A stretch of 64,000 bases of DNA from Phyto melanocephala (taxonomy: Eukaryota; Arthropoda; Insecta; Diptera; Rhinophoridae). The stretch spans positions 79,690,543 to 79,754,542 of the forward strand of contig OW799234.1 in assembly GCA_941918925.1 (NCBI GenBank). The letters are read 5' to 3'. Shown here piece after piece: positions 23,390-35,660 of the stretch. The notes under the pieces are model-generated. The model was not told the origin of the DNA. It ran no database searches and saw only the letters and a list, made by a program, of their open reading frames with translations. Position 1 is the stretch's first letter. Each line of letters starts with the position of its first letter. The translations under genes were made by a program, and so were the position numbers.

Positions 23390-25150
23390 TTTTATACCCG
23401 CCACCAAAAAAATGGTTGGGGCATATTCATTTTGTCATTCCGTTTGTAACACATCGAAATATCCATTTTAGACCCCATAAAGTATATATATTCTGAATCA
23501 GGGTTTGATTTGATGACGATCTAGCTATGTCCGTCCATCTGTCCGTCTGTTGAAAGCACGATAGAGGTCGCACCGAAAAAGCTAGGGGTCTCAAATTTTG
23601 CCAGAATCTTTCTTATAGACAAGGTTTGTTTGGTAATGAAAATAGGCTAAATCGGAATATTAGGAAGAGAGTTATAGCTCGAAAAGCAAGAGTAGGTCGA
23701 AAAAACCGTGTCCTTCGAACATCGAATAAAATGGAATTGTGTCCAAACGCATAAACGTAGACTCCTGAAACTTCGAATGTATATTTCCTGGGTAAAGAGA
23801 ATATTTTCCCCGAAAATTGTCTAAATCTATGCATTAGGAGAGGAGTTATCGATCAAAATGTGCGAAAGTTTATACCGCACAGTGTATTTTTCGGTATATT
23901 TAAAAACAAAAACGTCATAAAAGCAATAAAATTGGATGTACGACTCTGAAATTTTGAAGACTTTGCTTTTTGGTGACACGCTTTCTTGTAATGGCAAATC
24001 AAACATTATATAAACATTATAAACAATTTATTTTCATGTACTAATGGCTAACAAATTTTAAAATTATACAAAACTTATTTCGTTTGAAAATCTTTTAAAA
24101 GCAAAATGTTATAGAAGTTTAAAATTCAAAATCTTACTAATAAATTTCCCGTTTTAGAAAAATGCAGAGAATGTATATTTTAAATCACCCTGTGGCCCTT
24201 AAAATTTAACCTTAAATTCACTTTCTTCCTCTTAAATTCATGTAAATTCTCTATGAGATTTTGGAATACTAAAGGACTATATTGAAATATCTAAGTTATA
24301 TTTATTAGCACAAGCTTTATTGACACGCGTATTTTAATGGCCACTTTCATTGAAAGACTAAATTTACGAAAACATTTTACTAGCATACCGAAGTTATAAT
24401 GGGTGGTTTAATTTTAAGGGACTATGTTGATTTTGAATAAAATTATTATGAAATTATTATCATTTATTTTTATAATGATAATATTTGTATGCTTCAATTA
24501 TGTATGGAACAAAATATCGTCCAAATGGCCCCCCAATCTAGGCGGCACACCACGATCCGATAGTCCAAATTTTCAATGACACTGTTGATGCTCGATTGTT
24601 GGGCACGATGATGAGTTGAGGTTGCTTGCTCTTTTGTCACGTTATCGTGAAAAACAGCAATGTTTCCCATTCAACGAACTAAGATGGCATTCACAGATGT
24701 TTTCACATTTCATACAGACCTGCTTTGCAGACATTTAAATATTTTTTACAATTCTCACGATTGTGGACGAATTCGAACGATTATGTTGACCAAAAGAATC
24801 ACGAAGTGCACAAAATGCATTTTGATTTGAACGCCCACTTTTATAAAAATCTTTAATATTTAAAAGCGTTGCTCGATTGCGTATCTTTCCACGGTTCAAA
24901 TTGAGTTAGTCTGAGATTGAGAAATGTCAAATGAAATACAAGAAAAAAGTTAAAGTTTAGATGTGGTTCACCTTAAACATGGGCCCTTAAAATTTAACCA
25001 CCCTCTACAAAGAAAGTGAAACATATTTTATTATAAAGAGATTATTCTATAGCGATTAACAAAATAATAAATATTGTGCTTTAAATGTACACAAAATTGG
25101 TGGTGGGTATAAAAGATTCGGCACAGCCGAATAAAGTGCTCTTACTTGTT
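23390..25150 (+). repeat. RPT-A copy 4, both ends present
   Basis: This copy is reversed relative to copies 1-3. It begins TTTTTATACCCGCCACCAAA and ends with the hairpin and TAAAGTGCTCTTACTTGTTT. It is shorter than copy 2 because it has lost internal tandem units. The ORF-like stretch at 23613-23834 is noncoding repeat. It contains a mariner derivative at 24399-25005. Confidence 0.8.
24399..25005 (-). mobile_element. mariner derivative nested in RPT-A copy 4
   Basis: It is flanked by TA (24397-24398, 25006-25007). Ends are ATGGGTGGTTTAATTTTAAG and, reversed, GAGGGTGGTTAAATTTTAAG. It carries the same transposase N-terminal remnant as 6113-6719, read on the minus strand, and the same length (607 bp). 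Confidence 0.7.
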
Positions 25151-26897
25151 TATTTTAAAGTGTGTCGATTTACGCTTGAACTGTTATGGAATATATATCA
25201 AATTTCAATATGAGTGTTTCGTTGCCCAAGTCATCGGTGTCAACAACTTTATATTACAGTCAAAAAAATTATAAAACTGTTGAAAAATCATCTCAAGTAT
25301 TTACTTAAAAGGCGCAATTGGTTGGGTCTTACATGTAAACTTATATAGTTAGTTTTATCCTTATGGCACTTCCTATCACACATCTCATTAAACTAAAAAT
25401 TTCTTGCAAACATCATTCGGCAATCAAGTTTACAACATCCTCGAGTCATCTCTTTGACCTCTGTACACTCTTTTTCATGTTGCTGTTAGAGAACGATGTT
25501 ATGCAAGTAATCTAGAAGCTAGCTCAATACTTAAGGTTCATAAAAAAATAAAAATAGAGCCAGTCGCTGCATCCACATGAATATCCACCAAAATAAATTT
25601 ACTACTAAACACCGCATCTAGAATCGCTTACTACTTCCTAGAGCAATTGTAGAAAGCATACCAAGAAAAGATGAAATCATATTCCTTGCCAATCGAATAT
25701 TTCAGTCCTTACAACCGAATTTTTCTTTTGTGCGAAAATCATAATTTCCTAGTGCTGACTATAAATTGATATTCAGACGCAAAATTATGTAGATACACTA
25801 AAAATTCTACCAAATTTAACCATGATTTGAATATGTCATGCCTATATTTTGCAGTTAGTAAGCACTTATTTGATCCCTAGCAAGAGCAGTCTTCTTCATG
25901 TCTTCTCATTACGCATTGCTAAAATCAGTAGCAGCATGTAAAGGAGATATAAAAATTTACTATCAAAATAAATTTGTCTACAATTTTGTAATTTTGAAAT
26001 AATGACATACTTTGCTGTTCTTTTATATGCATGCATACGATGAAGCCTGCACTGCTTTTAAAAATTAAAAGAAATAATCTGGGGCCAAATTTCAAATTTC
26101 GATCACGTTCGAATGAAGTAATTTGCCCTCTGGTAAGTATTTCGTAAATAATGGGAATATTTTAAATTCTTAATAAAGCATTTTAAACTAAAATTAATTA
26201 AGGCTCGTATTTTTTTCTTGGTTAAAAAAAATTTCTTAAGGTTTCTTCATTAGGCACACACACACAAAATTTGTGGAAAGAGATCAAATATACTTAAATT
26301 ATGCTGAAAAGGTGCATTGAGGGCTTTTGTGTTTTTTTACTTATTTTAAAATACCTGCGAAGAAAAGGAAATCTACTGGGTCAAACCAAACGTTTATGAC
26401 CTATTTGTCTACAAGAATTAATTCTGTCCAAAATTTATTGGTAATAATCTACTCTCATTGTGCTCACCTTTGACGGTGGTCTGGCCAAAGCCATTCCCAA
26501 AAGAATATGAATTTTTGATGCCACCAGCTCAAAACCAATACCAAACTATGATGCCTTTGGCGTTTGTTGTCTACCATTTTTACCGGGATTGGTGTCGTTC
26601 CAAATTCGACAATTGTATATTGAAATATCGATTTTTCCATATATCACTTAAGGTAATTTTTTAAGGATAAATGAAGTCAAAACAGAACACACGTTTGACA
26701 GAAAATTCGATAGATGTACTTTCAACAGTATGGTCACTTTAAGCAGTCAAATTTCAAAAGTCCCTTTTGAAAGATCTTAAAATAAAATCGTTCTATAGTT
26801 TAGGTTATAGAACAGACAATAAGTTCGATTGTATTAAGCGATTGTGACGAAATTGCGCTTTATAAAATGCAAGAAGGATCGTTTAGCATGTACTTTT
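25151..26897. other. no supported gene
   Basis: Less repetitive than most of the window. The plus frame 26458-26664 contains no recognisable domain. I see no RNA gene. Confidence 0.5.
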
Positions 26898-26909
26898 TAA
26901 TTCTTATTA

Positions 26910-27129
26910 GGTAGGTAGGTAGGGCTGGTGCAAAGTTACCCTCACACCTTCCCCCGGAAACCATTACAGTCCATTGTGACGCCTTAATAGAGAGGAATAG
27001 AATAAGAATATAAATATTTAGAATAGAAGAGAAAGAGAAGCAGACAATTCCAGAGTCACCGGCGGGAATCGAACACGCAACCCCCAAACAACTGACTTGT
27101 CCTTTACTGACTGGTCCACAGGGGTACTC
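26910..27129 (-). mobile_element. tRNA-derived SINE with perfect 12-bp target duplication
   Basis: Read on the minus strand it opens AGTACCCCTGTGGACCAGTC, an A-box-like segment, and 40 bases later has GTGTTCGATTCCCGCC, a B box (consensus GGTTCGANTCC). These are the internal RNA polymerase III promoter elements of a tRNA. The body is unrelated to tRNA, distinctly richer in G and C than the flanks, and ends in a short (TACC)n tract. Both sides carry TAATTCTTATTA (26898-26909 and 27130-27141), a perfect 12-bp target-site duplication as produced by LINE-driven integration. The duplication is unmutated, suggesting a recent insertion. The partner LINE is unknown. The 75-codon frame overlapping it is not a gene. 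Confidence 0.87.
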
Positions 27130-27141
27130 TAATTCTTATTA

Positions 27142-27966
27142 AGATTACTTATTTGTATTATTCCTATTCAATTTTGAATAAAATCAAGAAATTGCGTTGA
27201 TGTTAATTAAGTATGTCTTAGTTTGCCTTATTTATATGGAAACAGAAAAAAAAATTAAGCATAACATTTTAAATTTTTATTAATGCGAGGCATGTGATGA
27301 AGACAACAAAACGATGGAAAATTTTCTATGTCACTAGCCAGCATATGCTTAAACAGAATTTTAGTGATGCGTGACATGATACAAAATGTCACTTATTTGG
27401 AAGAAACTGAATAGAATATATTAAGGAATCTCCTTATATCGCCGAGTTTCTATAATTTTTTTTATTTGTTTCTCTCTTTCTTTCCTCCTTTAATTTTTTG
27501 TCTACATATTAAGAGCACACAGCAACCCGTTTGCTTAGCTTCTTGCTGGAATCCTTTTTTATAACACAAACTATGAATTAAATAAAATAAAAATATACAG
27601 TTTTTTTAATAATAAGTAGGACAAAGTTTTTTATTTTTTAAATAACGAAATTGTTTAAACTATTTTCCAGCTATTCTGCGATATATCGTTATTGATTTTG
27701 TATTTTAAGAACGAGAACTAAGTTGAGAAAACCGAATTCAGGTTCAGCGTTAATAAACTGTATATTTCTTTGGAAACAGTCTTGAAATTTTTTTTCTGTC
27801 TGATAACATGTATTCTTGTGCAATTGAAAAATATGTTTTTTTGATATTAATAAAAAAACATTACTGGGAAAACAGTGTTCTATTTAATAGTATCTTTATG
27901 AATTTCGTGTAATTGTTTGCTTAAATGGTAACTCTGAAAATTGCCAGCTGTTTATTAGGACTAATA
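27142..27966. other. AT-rich DNA, no gene seen
   Basis: Nothing recognisable. Confidence 0.6.
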
Positions 27967-28195
27967 AAAGTGGATCACTTTACGAAACAACATTGTATTA
28001 TAAATTTGGAGACTTATTTCAAAAATTTGCAATGTTATGTTAAGATCGCTCGGAAAATTCGAATAATTTTTCGTCGAGAAAGTCTATCTAATGTATCAAC
28101 TATTTGAAGAGTGGTCAAGAAATATAAAAAACTGGGTCAGTTATAGACAAGAGGTCATAAAAAATCAGAACTATCTCAAAAAGCTCGTGTTTTTA
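27967..28195 (+). pseudogene. mariner-like transposase N-terminus
   Basis: From a GTG in place of the start ATG, the frame reads VDHFTKQHCIINLETYFKN, then CYVKIARKIRIIFRRESLS and NVSTI-stop-RVVKKYKKLG. This matches the mariner N-terminal helix-turn-helix pattern (RWKIVELFYEN..CYVKTARKIRTIFGRE..PNESTIRR..KKFEETG). Two stops interrupt it. The sequence degenerates near 28195 and no catalytic domain follows. It differs clearly from the N-termini at 10996 and 63680, so it is a third lineage. Confidence 0.72.
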
Positions 28196-31100
28196 TTTTT
28201 TTAAATTTTTACTGAGATGCCTGCTGCAATTAACCGTTCCAGTTTAACGGATTAAAATTCCATCCAAAAGAAAAAAAATTCTTATGTTTAACATACGTAC
28301 ATGGACTTTTTGAAAGAAAATTAAATAGTTAAATTTTTACAACTTTTAGGAAAAAACAAAAAAAAAAACAACAATTTAATGCAGTGATTAAATTTATGTT
28401 GACTCTTCTTCTTGTGGTATCTCTAATCATTTGATTGGTATCAAAATACGATTTGATGTTATTATTAACTCTCATTACAAAATAGATGGCTAAGATCATT
28501 AAAATAATGTCCTTCGCTACTTATAATATGACATATACATATCATAAGAGGCAAATACTTAACACGCTCACTTACGAACAGGCACTCAAATAAGTAATGA
28601 CTTCTGCAGTACAAAATAAATACTTTAAAGAACCTAAAGCTCATTTATAATATTGTTACATGGACTTACAGAAGCAGTTCAGATCCTTTAAAGCGTTTTT
28701 TGTTTAGTGCTGCGATACGTTTATTAAAACAAGAGGGTAATATCTTAAAATCTTAATTATTTTTAAAAAAGCAACGAATAATATTTATATCTATTCACTG
28801 TTAAAATGTCACATAATGCCCTCTACTCTTTTATATCGAAAATCAGGTTGTGACCATTTTCTTGATATTTAATTGAATGCCACACAAGTTAATACAAAAG
28901 TTTTTAAACAAATGCATCATACGTTATCATATAAAAGGTATTTTTGAGTTAAGCTTTTATTCAAGTAAAAAATTATACAATTTTCTCATTTAAATTTTGT
29001 TGTATTTTGAGTTGATACCCTATTTTTGATAAAATTAGCATTAAAATTATTTAAAAAGCTTTAGCAAAATGGTAGTAATTCAAAATTTTTAAATTTTCTT
29101 AAATCGCAATGAAAACCAGTTTTGGGTCTCAACTGAAAAGTTTAGAATTTCGAGTTAATACACTATTGTTGATCATGTGCGATATGCATAAGTCATCAAT
29201 TTGTTAATGAACTGAAAATCTTAAAAAAAATCGCAGTAAGGAACTGTGTAGTGAATATTTTTAAGCAAATGTATGACAAATAAGTTTCTGCATATATATC
29301 CCATCGTCATTCTAGTATTTACTTAAACACTTCTTAATTAGCCAAACGCTGACTATTATCATTAGAAAGTATGTTGATCAGTGAGAACCCAGGTTTTGCT
29401 GAGAGGACTTGAAATCCTTTAAACATAGCATTTTCAAGTTAAAATAAAAAATTTTTCATTTAAAAATATATTAATAAATTTCTTTTTTAGTGATATTGCT
29501 TATACTTGGTACTTTACAAATAAAAGAGGCCCACACGAAGTCTGGAAAATTTTAAATTTGTGATTAAGAAACTTGAAAATTTAAATTTTCCGTCTTAAAA
29601 CCTTTTCTCCACAGACAAAAATATATTTACCCATTTATTAAATCAAAACATGATATTTAAAAAATCTTTGCATTTTTTTCTTACTTATTTTTCCAACAGT
29701 TTGCATTAAATTTTATTTTGTGTTAAGATTCATTGTTTGGGGAGTTTGTCGTCGACTGTCAATAAAAAAATATTTTTATTTTGTTCAATATTATTTTATT
29801 TTCCTCATTTGCATGTTGTGTTCTTTATTGTTATTTCAATGAGATTTTTTCCCTTTCAACGGGTATTAACATCTGACACACTTATTTGCTTTGCTGCATT
29901 CAAACAAATGCTTTTTATATCAATTTATTTAAGTATTTTGTTTTATTATTCCCTTTATATTTGGCATTGCTTTTAATCATTCATTTGCATATATTTTTGA
30001 ATCACTTCTGCTGTGCTGATAATTTGTGGCACAAACACTTTAAAGCAATTTTCTATTTGAATATCTAATGATAATATTGTTTGTGTTATTTTTCATTCCA
30101 ATTTATATTTTCTTTATTTGGTTAGAATTTTTTTTCTCAAAATTAAACGCTTTATCAAGGGTTATTGTTAGTACAATAATGATGGTAAATGGTAGTGGAA
30201 CCATGCTCCCTAATTTAATTAAAAAATTTATATTAACATTTCTTTTTTTGTTCTCATTCTTTGTAAGTTTAATTAATAAAATTAACACAGAAGTTATAAT
30301 TAAATTTAGCCACACTATTAGTTTAAAATCTCACCAATAAGAATGAGGTTTCTCTTTTGATACATTTAATTGCATAGATAATTGGTTTGGTTAACCTTTC
30401 TAAAGGATACCAACAGCTTTTAGCATTCAATGTAGTTTAATATATATTTATATCACTTTGTCACAAAGTCACAGATGGATTTTACATACTTATACGTTTG
30501 TATTAACTATATAAGTTTTTTTTATACACTCCATGAGCCTTATCGGCTTTTGTTTTTTTTTTATATATTTATTAATTTATTAAACTCAAGCATTGCTCTG
30601 AACACTAGGTAGTATGCACCAACTACCATGAACAAAAAAGAACACTAGTTGTTACCAAGAATTCACAACAACAAACAAAAAATCTTATGATTTATTCACC
30701 AAAATTTCCGCGACTTGTATCCGTAATGTGTGTACGTATATCCTTGAATTCTAAAACGAACTGACTGCTAAACTGTATCAATGAACTGCAAAGTTAAAAA
30801 AAAAACAAAAAGAAACAGCATACAGAACTTTACAATATCCTAGTCAAAACATTTAGCATCCACATACAGATGATGCTGTTAACAGGATGCTTAACTGTTG
30901 TATAAGAAATTCACCACTTATGTGTACGTATTTACTCATTTTACTCTCTTTGGATTTTGGCATGGAATAAGCTATTATATAGCAATAATAGAATGTTATT
31001 TTTAAGAGTTTGAGTGAAACATGAATCTTAGTAACAGTGACAAGTAAACTTAAGGATGTTTCAACATTAACAGCAGCATCCTTTAAGGAACACAGACAAA

Positions 31101-32066
31101 TACTAGTTTACATTTAAAATCTGCTATAACCAGAGGCAAGTGTTATAACTGTATTTATATTATAGGAGCTTGCAACATTACAACTCATTTATGCAGTGTG
31201 CATCTAACTGTGTATACCACCAGTGAGTGTCTCGCTTAAAATCAAAATTATTTAAGAATTCGATCATATTTCAAAAAATATATAGCTTAATATTTAAGTC
31301 CAGGTTTTTATATATATTTTTGGCTAATCCAAAAAAAAAGAAGAATTTTTGGAAGAAAAACATCTTGAATTTTATTTTGAATTTTATTTGCGTTCACGCA
31401 GACGTACTCTTGTTTGCAATATTGTATTATTGTTGTTATTTATTTATATAGTTATTTATTTATTGTCAGTAAATTGAGTCACCGAGTACCGAACACAAAA
31501 TTTATGCTGACATCTCAAAACGTATTATGCTACTAAACTAAATATTTTCCTTCCAAAAGTTCACTAATCTAAACTACAACATAATAGCAAAAAAACTGAA
31601 ACTAGTTGCAGTAATTTATACACAACTTAACCAGAATATCCTTGTTGGTAAATTTCTTTAAATGGCTGCAAAAATTTTCTTTCATATTCAAAAAATTTTA
31701 CAAAAATAACATTCAACAAAATGAGCTGCCAAACAGCTACATAAATTTTGAACGCATTACTTTTATTCTGAATACATTTTCTAATTGTATTGGAAATAAA
31801 TTCTATATAAACTTTTTTATTAGACTTTCATTCTCCATCTCTGATTATATAGTGCTACTTGCAAGTGTTCCATATCTCTCTCACTTTAGTACATACACGT
31901 TATTTTATACTGCGTGGAATCTTTTGAGTTTTGACCTAAACATTATTGAATAGAGTTGAATTAAGTAAAATAAAATACAAAATTGATTTTACTAAATTAA
32001 ATGAAGCACTCTTTATGTGTTGATGTTAATACCTTCATTGTTTAAGAACAAAACAAACAAAACAGG
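28196..32066. other. longest featureless AT-rich stretch
   Basis: Nearly 4 kb without recognisable repeat, RNA or coding signal. Open frames at 29737-30340 and 31227-31953 are strings of Phe, Leu, Ile, Tyr and Lys from AT-rich codons, several overlap on opposite strands, and none has a domain. Confidence 0.6.
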
Positions 32067-32213
32067 AACAAGTAAAATTGCTATATTCGTGCCGAATCTG
32101 ATAATACACTTCACAATCATGTACATATCGTCGTTTAGCTTTGCTTGCAGATTTCACGTAATATAACATTATTTAGGACGCTAGATTTTATTCAGAATTT
32201 TTATTATTATTTA
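32067..32213 (+). repeat. RPT-B hairpin-side end, interrupted copy
   Basis: ACAAGTAAAATTGCTATATT, TCGTGCCGAATCTGATAATA and then AT-rich sequence resemble the start of RPT-B at 59130. The remainder of this copy probably resumes at 32827 after a short Helentron-like insertion. Confidence 0.5.
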
Positions 32214-32826
32214 TTTTTATACCCTTCACAGAGTGAAAAAGGATATATATAGATTTGTCATTCCGTGTGAAATTTTCATAATTTTCATTTCCGACCCCAT
32301 TAAGTATATATTTTCTGAAAGCTTCCTCGATTTTTTTTTCATAAAAACAACATTACAACAACAACATACATACATACAAACGTGTATACTGGTTAAAGAA
32401 AACGTGGCATCGAATCCCAGCTGAGCCAAAAATTTTTTTTTTTTAATATTAAAATATTTTTTTTTTTTTTAATTTAATTTATTATTTATATTTTTATTAT
32501 TTTTTTTAATTTTTATTTTAATTTTTGTTTGTTTTATATTTATTATATATATTTTAATTATTTTTTTAAAATTGTTTTTTTAATTTTTTTTTTTTTGAAT
32601 TTTTTTAAAATTTTTTTTTTATTTTTTTTTTTTTTTTTGTTTTTTTAACATACATACGTGAATTTATAATTTTACAATGGGATGTTTTTATATATGTATG
32701 TTTTTATATGTAGGTACGTATTTCATATGGGATGAATGGTGATACAAACTACTGTTATTGCATGACTTCATGTTGTGAAGGATATATAAGATTCGGCACG
32801 GCCGAATATAGCGCTCTTACTTGTTT
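32214..32826 (+). repeat. short Helentron-like element (TATACCCTTCAC family)
   Basis: One end reads TTTTTATACCCTTCACAGAG and the other GTGAAGGATATATAAGATTC, a matching subterminal inverted repeat. It closes with the hairpin TTCGGCACGGCCGAA and ATATAGCGCTCTTACTTGTT. The terminal block is the same as in RPT-A while the subterminal repeat differs. The middle is a T-rich low-complexity stretch. It is noncoding. A related copy is at 49972-50612. Confidence 0.7.
32427..32645. repeat. T-rich low-complexity tract
   Basis: About 220 bases are almost only T and A, with long T runs, inside the short Helentron-like element. The copy at 49972-50612 has a shorter version at the same place. Confidence 0.85.
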
Positions 32827-33790
32827 TTATTTATTTTTTATTTAATACCTTTATATGGTTAAAAAAATTCCGCCATTCTGTTTTAGATGCTGGCTTGGAT
32901 TTTAACTTTTTCAGTGTTTACAGTTTTTCACTGGTAAAGTACCTTCGTTTGATGCCAATATTGAGGGAGTTGAAGTCGGTACATTTTAGTTACCATATTT
33001 GGCCATATATACATTAATTGTATGCCGTTTTGTAGTATATATTGGATGTTAAATTTTGGATCTTGGCCATCTTGGATTTTTAATTTTTTATATTGTTTTA
33101 TATTTTTCTATCCTCTATTCCTTTGGTATCCGTATCATTTTTCTCTGTCGTTCAAAAGCTGACAAGATTATAGTTCCTTTGTAAGTTAATGGAAAATCGC
33201 GGGAGCACTTGTATATTTTTGCTCACATTTCAGTTCGTTTTAAACCAATTTGACAGTTTTTCTCGTCAATAATTTTCAAGAATATGGTTTATGTTTTGTT
33301 GTCTTGGGCATGTTCAATTTTTTTATGTATGTATATATTAAAAAAATCTATATTTTTAAAAATTATTTTATCCAATATGTGTTTGATTTATCCAAAAATT
33401 TTTAAGAATATCCTTAAAGGCATACCATACTTATAAAAAGTAACAAACGTCTCTACAAAATGAGCTGATGCTGAGGATTTTTAATTTAGTTGGTACAAAT
33501 ATGGGAAAAAAAACAGAGGCAATCGTGTTTGTTGACTCATATCTCAGAAAGGTAATCGTGCCGGATTTCAATGTCAATTTATTCTCGAAAATTCGCAAAA
33601 GATTGTTACCATATAAAGATCTAAGTAACATATGGGTGCTTCTAAAAGTAGATTTCAAGCAACACACAGACAGACGGATTGACGGACTGACGGACATGAC
33701 TTAAGAAAATATATTATTTGTGGTGCCGGAAATTAATATTGTAGAAATTACAGACGAAATGAGAAAGACTTGGCACCACGGATGAAAGCT
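32827..33790 (+). repeat. RPT-B copy, main body
   Basis: Shares with 14980-15862 the blocks TTTGATGCCAATATTGAGGG, AAAGGCATACCATACTTATA, AAAAGTAACAAACGTCTCTA, GAGGCAATCGTGTTTGTTG and a CAGACAGACGGATTGACGGAC core. The two overlapping open frames at 33431-33704 are in opposite directions inside this repeat and are not genes. Confidence 0.62.
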
Positions 33791-34522
33791 TCAAAAGGGA
33801 ATTGTGAATGGATTTAGGTTAACCTTACTACACTCTCTTAGTTGTTGAACGGAGAAGAAATATTTGTTTCAGTTTATTTTGTTATTTTGACGGGGACTCA
33901 TTAAATTGTTTTCATTTCCTTATAAAATAAAAAACAAACAATCCAGTAAAGATCTGTAAAAAATAGTTAAAGCTCTTGAGTACACGTATGAATCTAAGAT
34001 TGGTAATAGTGTTAATGTCTTTAAACTATTAAATATTTGCAATAAATTTATTTTTACTTGTTTAAAATTAAAAAACTTTAAAATATAAAAAATTTTGTTC
34101 TTTTTTTTCAAAAAAGCTCTCTTATAACTAGATTCCAATATTTATAAATAAATAAAAATGCAATCTTATCTAAAAATCTTATATAGATTCCCTCTTGATG
34201 AATGATAAAAAAAAATTGAAATAAGTTTTTTAAAATTTTATATTTTATAAATAAAAAAGTGGAGTTGTATTCGATAATAATTTAGCTATATCTAAGTATA
34301 TAAGTTTAAGTAATTGTTTAAGTAGTGGTTGAATGTTATTACATTTCTGGGTAAAATTATGCTACTAGCATCTCAGATGGCATGTTAAGTTAGTAGCAAC
34401 TACTTCGTCATAAACATCGGTAGAGGTTTGAATATTGTAATACAGAAACCAACAACAAAAGGCTTAGCCATCATGTTATGTATCAGATCTCACGAAAATG
34501 ATATGGCATTTCTTTTTTGTTA
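33791..34522. other. AT-rich DNA, no gene seen
   Basis: Nothing recognisable. Confidence 0.6.
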
Positions 34523-34788
34523 TCTATATATAAAAGTAAAACTCTGTGTGTTAGCTATAGACTCCGAAACTGTGAAGCCGATCGGACTTAAACTTTGGCA
34601 AGGTGTTGTATACATTCCAGAGAGTGGGCGGGGCTATGCCCATAAAAAAAATTTTCATTTTTAGCGTCTTGCACTAGACTGATTTTTCCGAAACTTTGCA
34701 CACATATCGAGCTGTCATGACTATATAATTTCGTAAGTGGAAACTGGGCAGTGCCACTTTTATTAAAAATAAGTTATTATTAAATAAT

Positions 34789-35250
34789 ATTTTTTTAAAC
34801 TGTATTGAGTTCATTTTTTTAAATTTCTCATTTTTATATAAAGAAATAAAATTTTTTTGTTTGTGATAATAAAAGAATAAACTTGGAAAAGAAAAATTTT
34901 ATCCTGATACCAGCCGAGTGTAAAGGCAACAACAAAATTGTGATAAGTAAAAAGAATAAATTGTGGTAAATTTCGTTCTCGCTCACAAAATTATATATGA
35001 ATAAGTATTATATGTTTGATTTACATAATATATGAAAATATTTACACCCAACACTTGGACATTCCGATCAAAGAGTGCTGATGATGAAATTGTAGCTGGT
35101 TTCGAAAATGCATTCCACTCGGCTGGTGTCGGGATAGAAACTTACTTTTCCAAGTTAATTCTTTCATTATCACCAATAAAAAATTTAATTTCTTTATATA
35201 AAAATGTGAAATTTAAAAAAATGAACTTAAGCCAGTTTAAAAAAAAATAT
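34789..35250. mobile_element. foldback element nested in the Helitron
   Basis: Left arm about 34789-34920 and right arm about 35110-35250 are inverted copies: AAGTTCATTTTTTTAAATTT and ACTTGGAAAAG blocks recur reversed, followed by the shared CCAGCCGAGTG. The loop contains GAGTGCTGATGATGAAATTG, as in the element at 21279-21721, so the two are members of one family. The 75-codon frame at 35032-35259 crosses the loop and one arm and is not a gene. Confidence 0.7.
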
Positions 35251-35324
35251 ATAATTTAATCTATATAATATTCAGTTCGACAAATCTTAATAAATTAATA
35301 AGTTATTATTTTACGCTATTTCCA

Positions 35325-35561
35325 CACATTCCAATAGTTCCCATCAAGCGACTACAGTTTCCAGTTCGCCTTGTCTTCGCTATTACCATCAACAAAGCAC
35401 AAGGACAATCTCTGTGTGTTGCAGGATTGAATTTAGAAAATTCTTGCTTTTCACATCGCCAACTATAAGTCGCATGATCCAGAGTGGGAACACCAACAAA
35501 CTTGTTCATTTTTACAGCAAATGGAAAAACTAAAAATATTGTATACCCACTTGCATTATAA
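35325..35561 (+). pseudogene. Helitron helicase, C-terminal fragment
   Basis: A 79-codon stretch reads IPIVPIKRLQFPVRLVFA, then ITINKAQGQSLCVAGLNLEN, SCFSHRQL, and ends GKTKNIVYPLAL followed by TAA. It corresponds to the last motifs of the Pif1-like helicase domain of animal Helitron RepHel proteins (FQFPVRLAFAMTINKAQGQSL, CFSHGQLYVACSRV, KNIVY). Two nonsense changes fall in the QLYVACSRV motif, which reads QL-stop-VA-stop-SRV: TAA for the Tyr codon and TGA for the Cys codon. The protein would unwind DNA for rolling-circle transposition in the nucleus, but this copy is dead. The antisense open frame 35306-35509 is its shadow. Confidence 0.9.
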
Positions 35562-35660
35562 TAAAAATCAATAAAATATTATTTTTCATATATTCATTTA
35601 AAATTCAGAATGCATTTTTATTTATTAAGGAGCGTAGCAACGCGCTCCGAGCTTGGCTAG

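Larger units (their letters stand above)
34523..35660 (+). mobile_element. Helitron with intact ends and a helicase remnant
   Basis: It starts TCTATATATAAAAGTAAAAC after an A and ends with GGAGCGTAGCAACGCGCTCC (hairpin GCGT-AGCA-ACGC), GAGCTTGG, CTAG and a flanking T. These are standard Helitron termini and an A/T insertion site. Between them are the family blocks GTGTTAGCTATAGACTCC and GCCGATCGG, a foldback element (34789-35250), and the C-terminal end of a Helitron helicase (35325-35561). All of the Rep domain and most of the helicase are deleted. This links the noncoding relatives at 9555-10455 and 37807-38369 to a formerly autonomous parent. Confidence 0.88.

Noticed and set aside
26860..27087. 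75-codon minus-strand open frame and possible tRNA gene
   Set aside because: The frame overlaps the SINE; the tRNA-like part lacks a proper cloverleaf and is followed by an unrelated body and target duplication.
29737..30340. Overlapping open frames on both strands that look like membrane proteins
   Set aside because: Several frames are open at once because stop-poor AT-rich codons give hydrophobic residues; no family resemblance.
35306..35509. Minus-strand open frame
   Set aside because: Antisense shadow of the Helitron helicase fragment, which is clearly on the plus strand.
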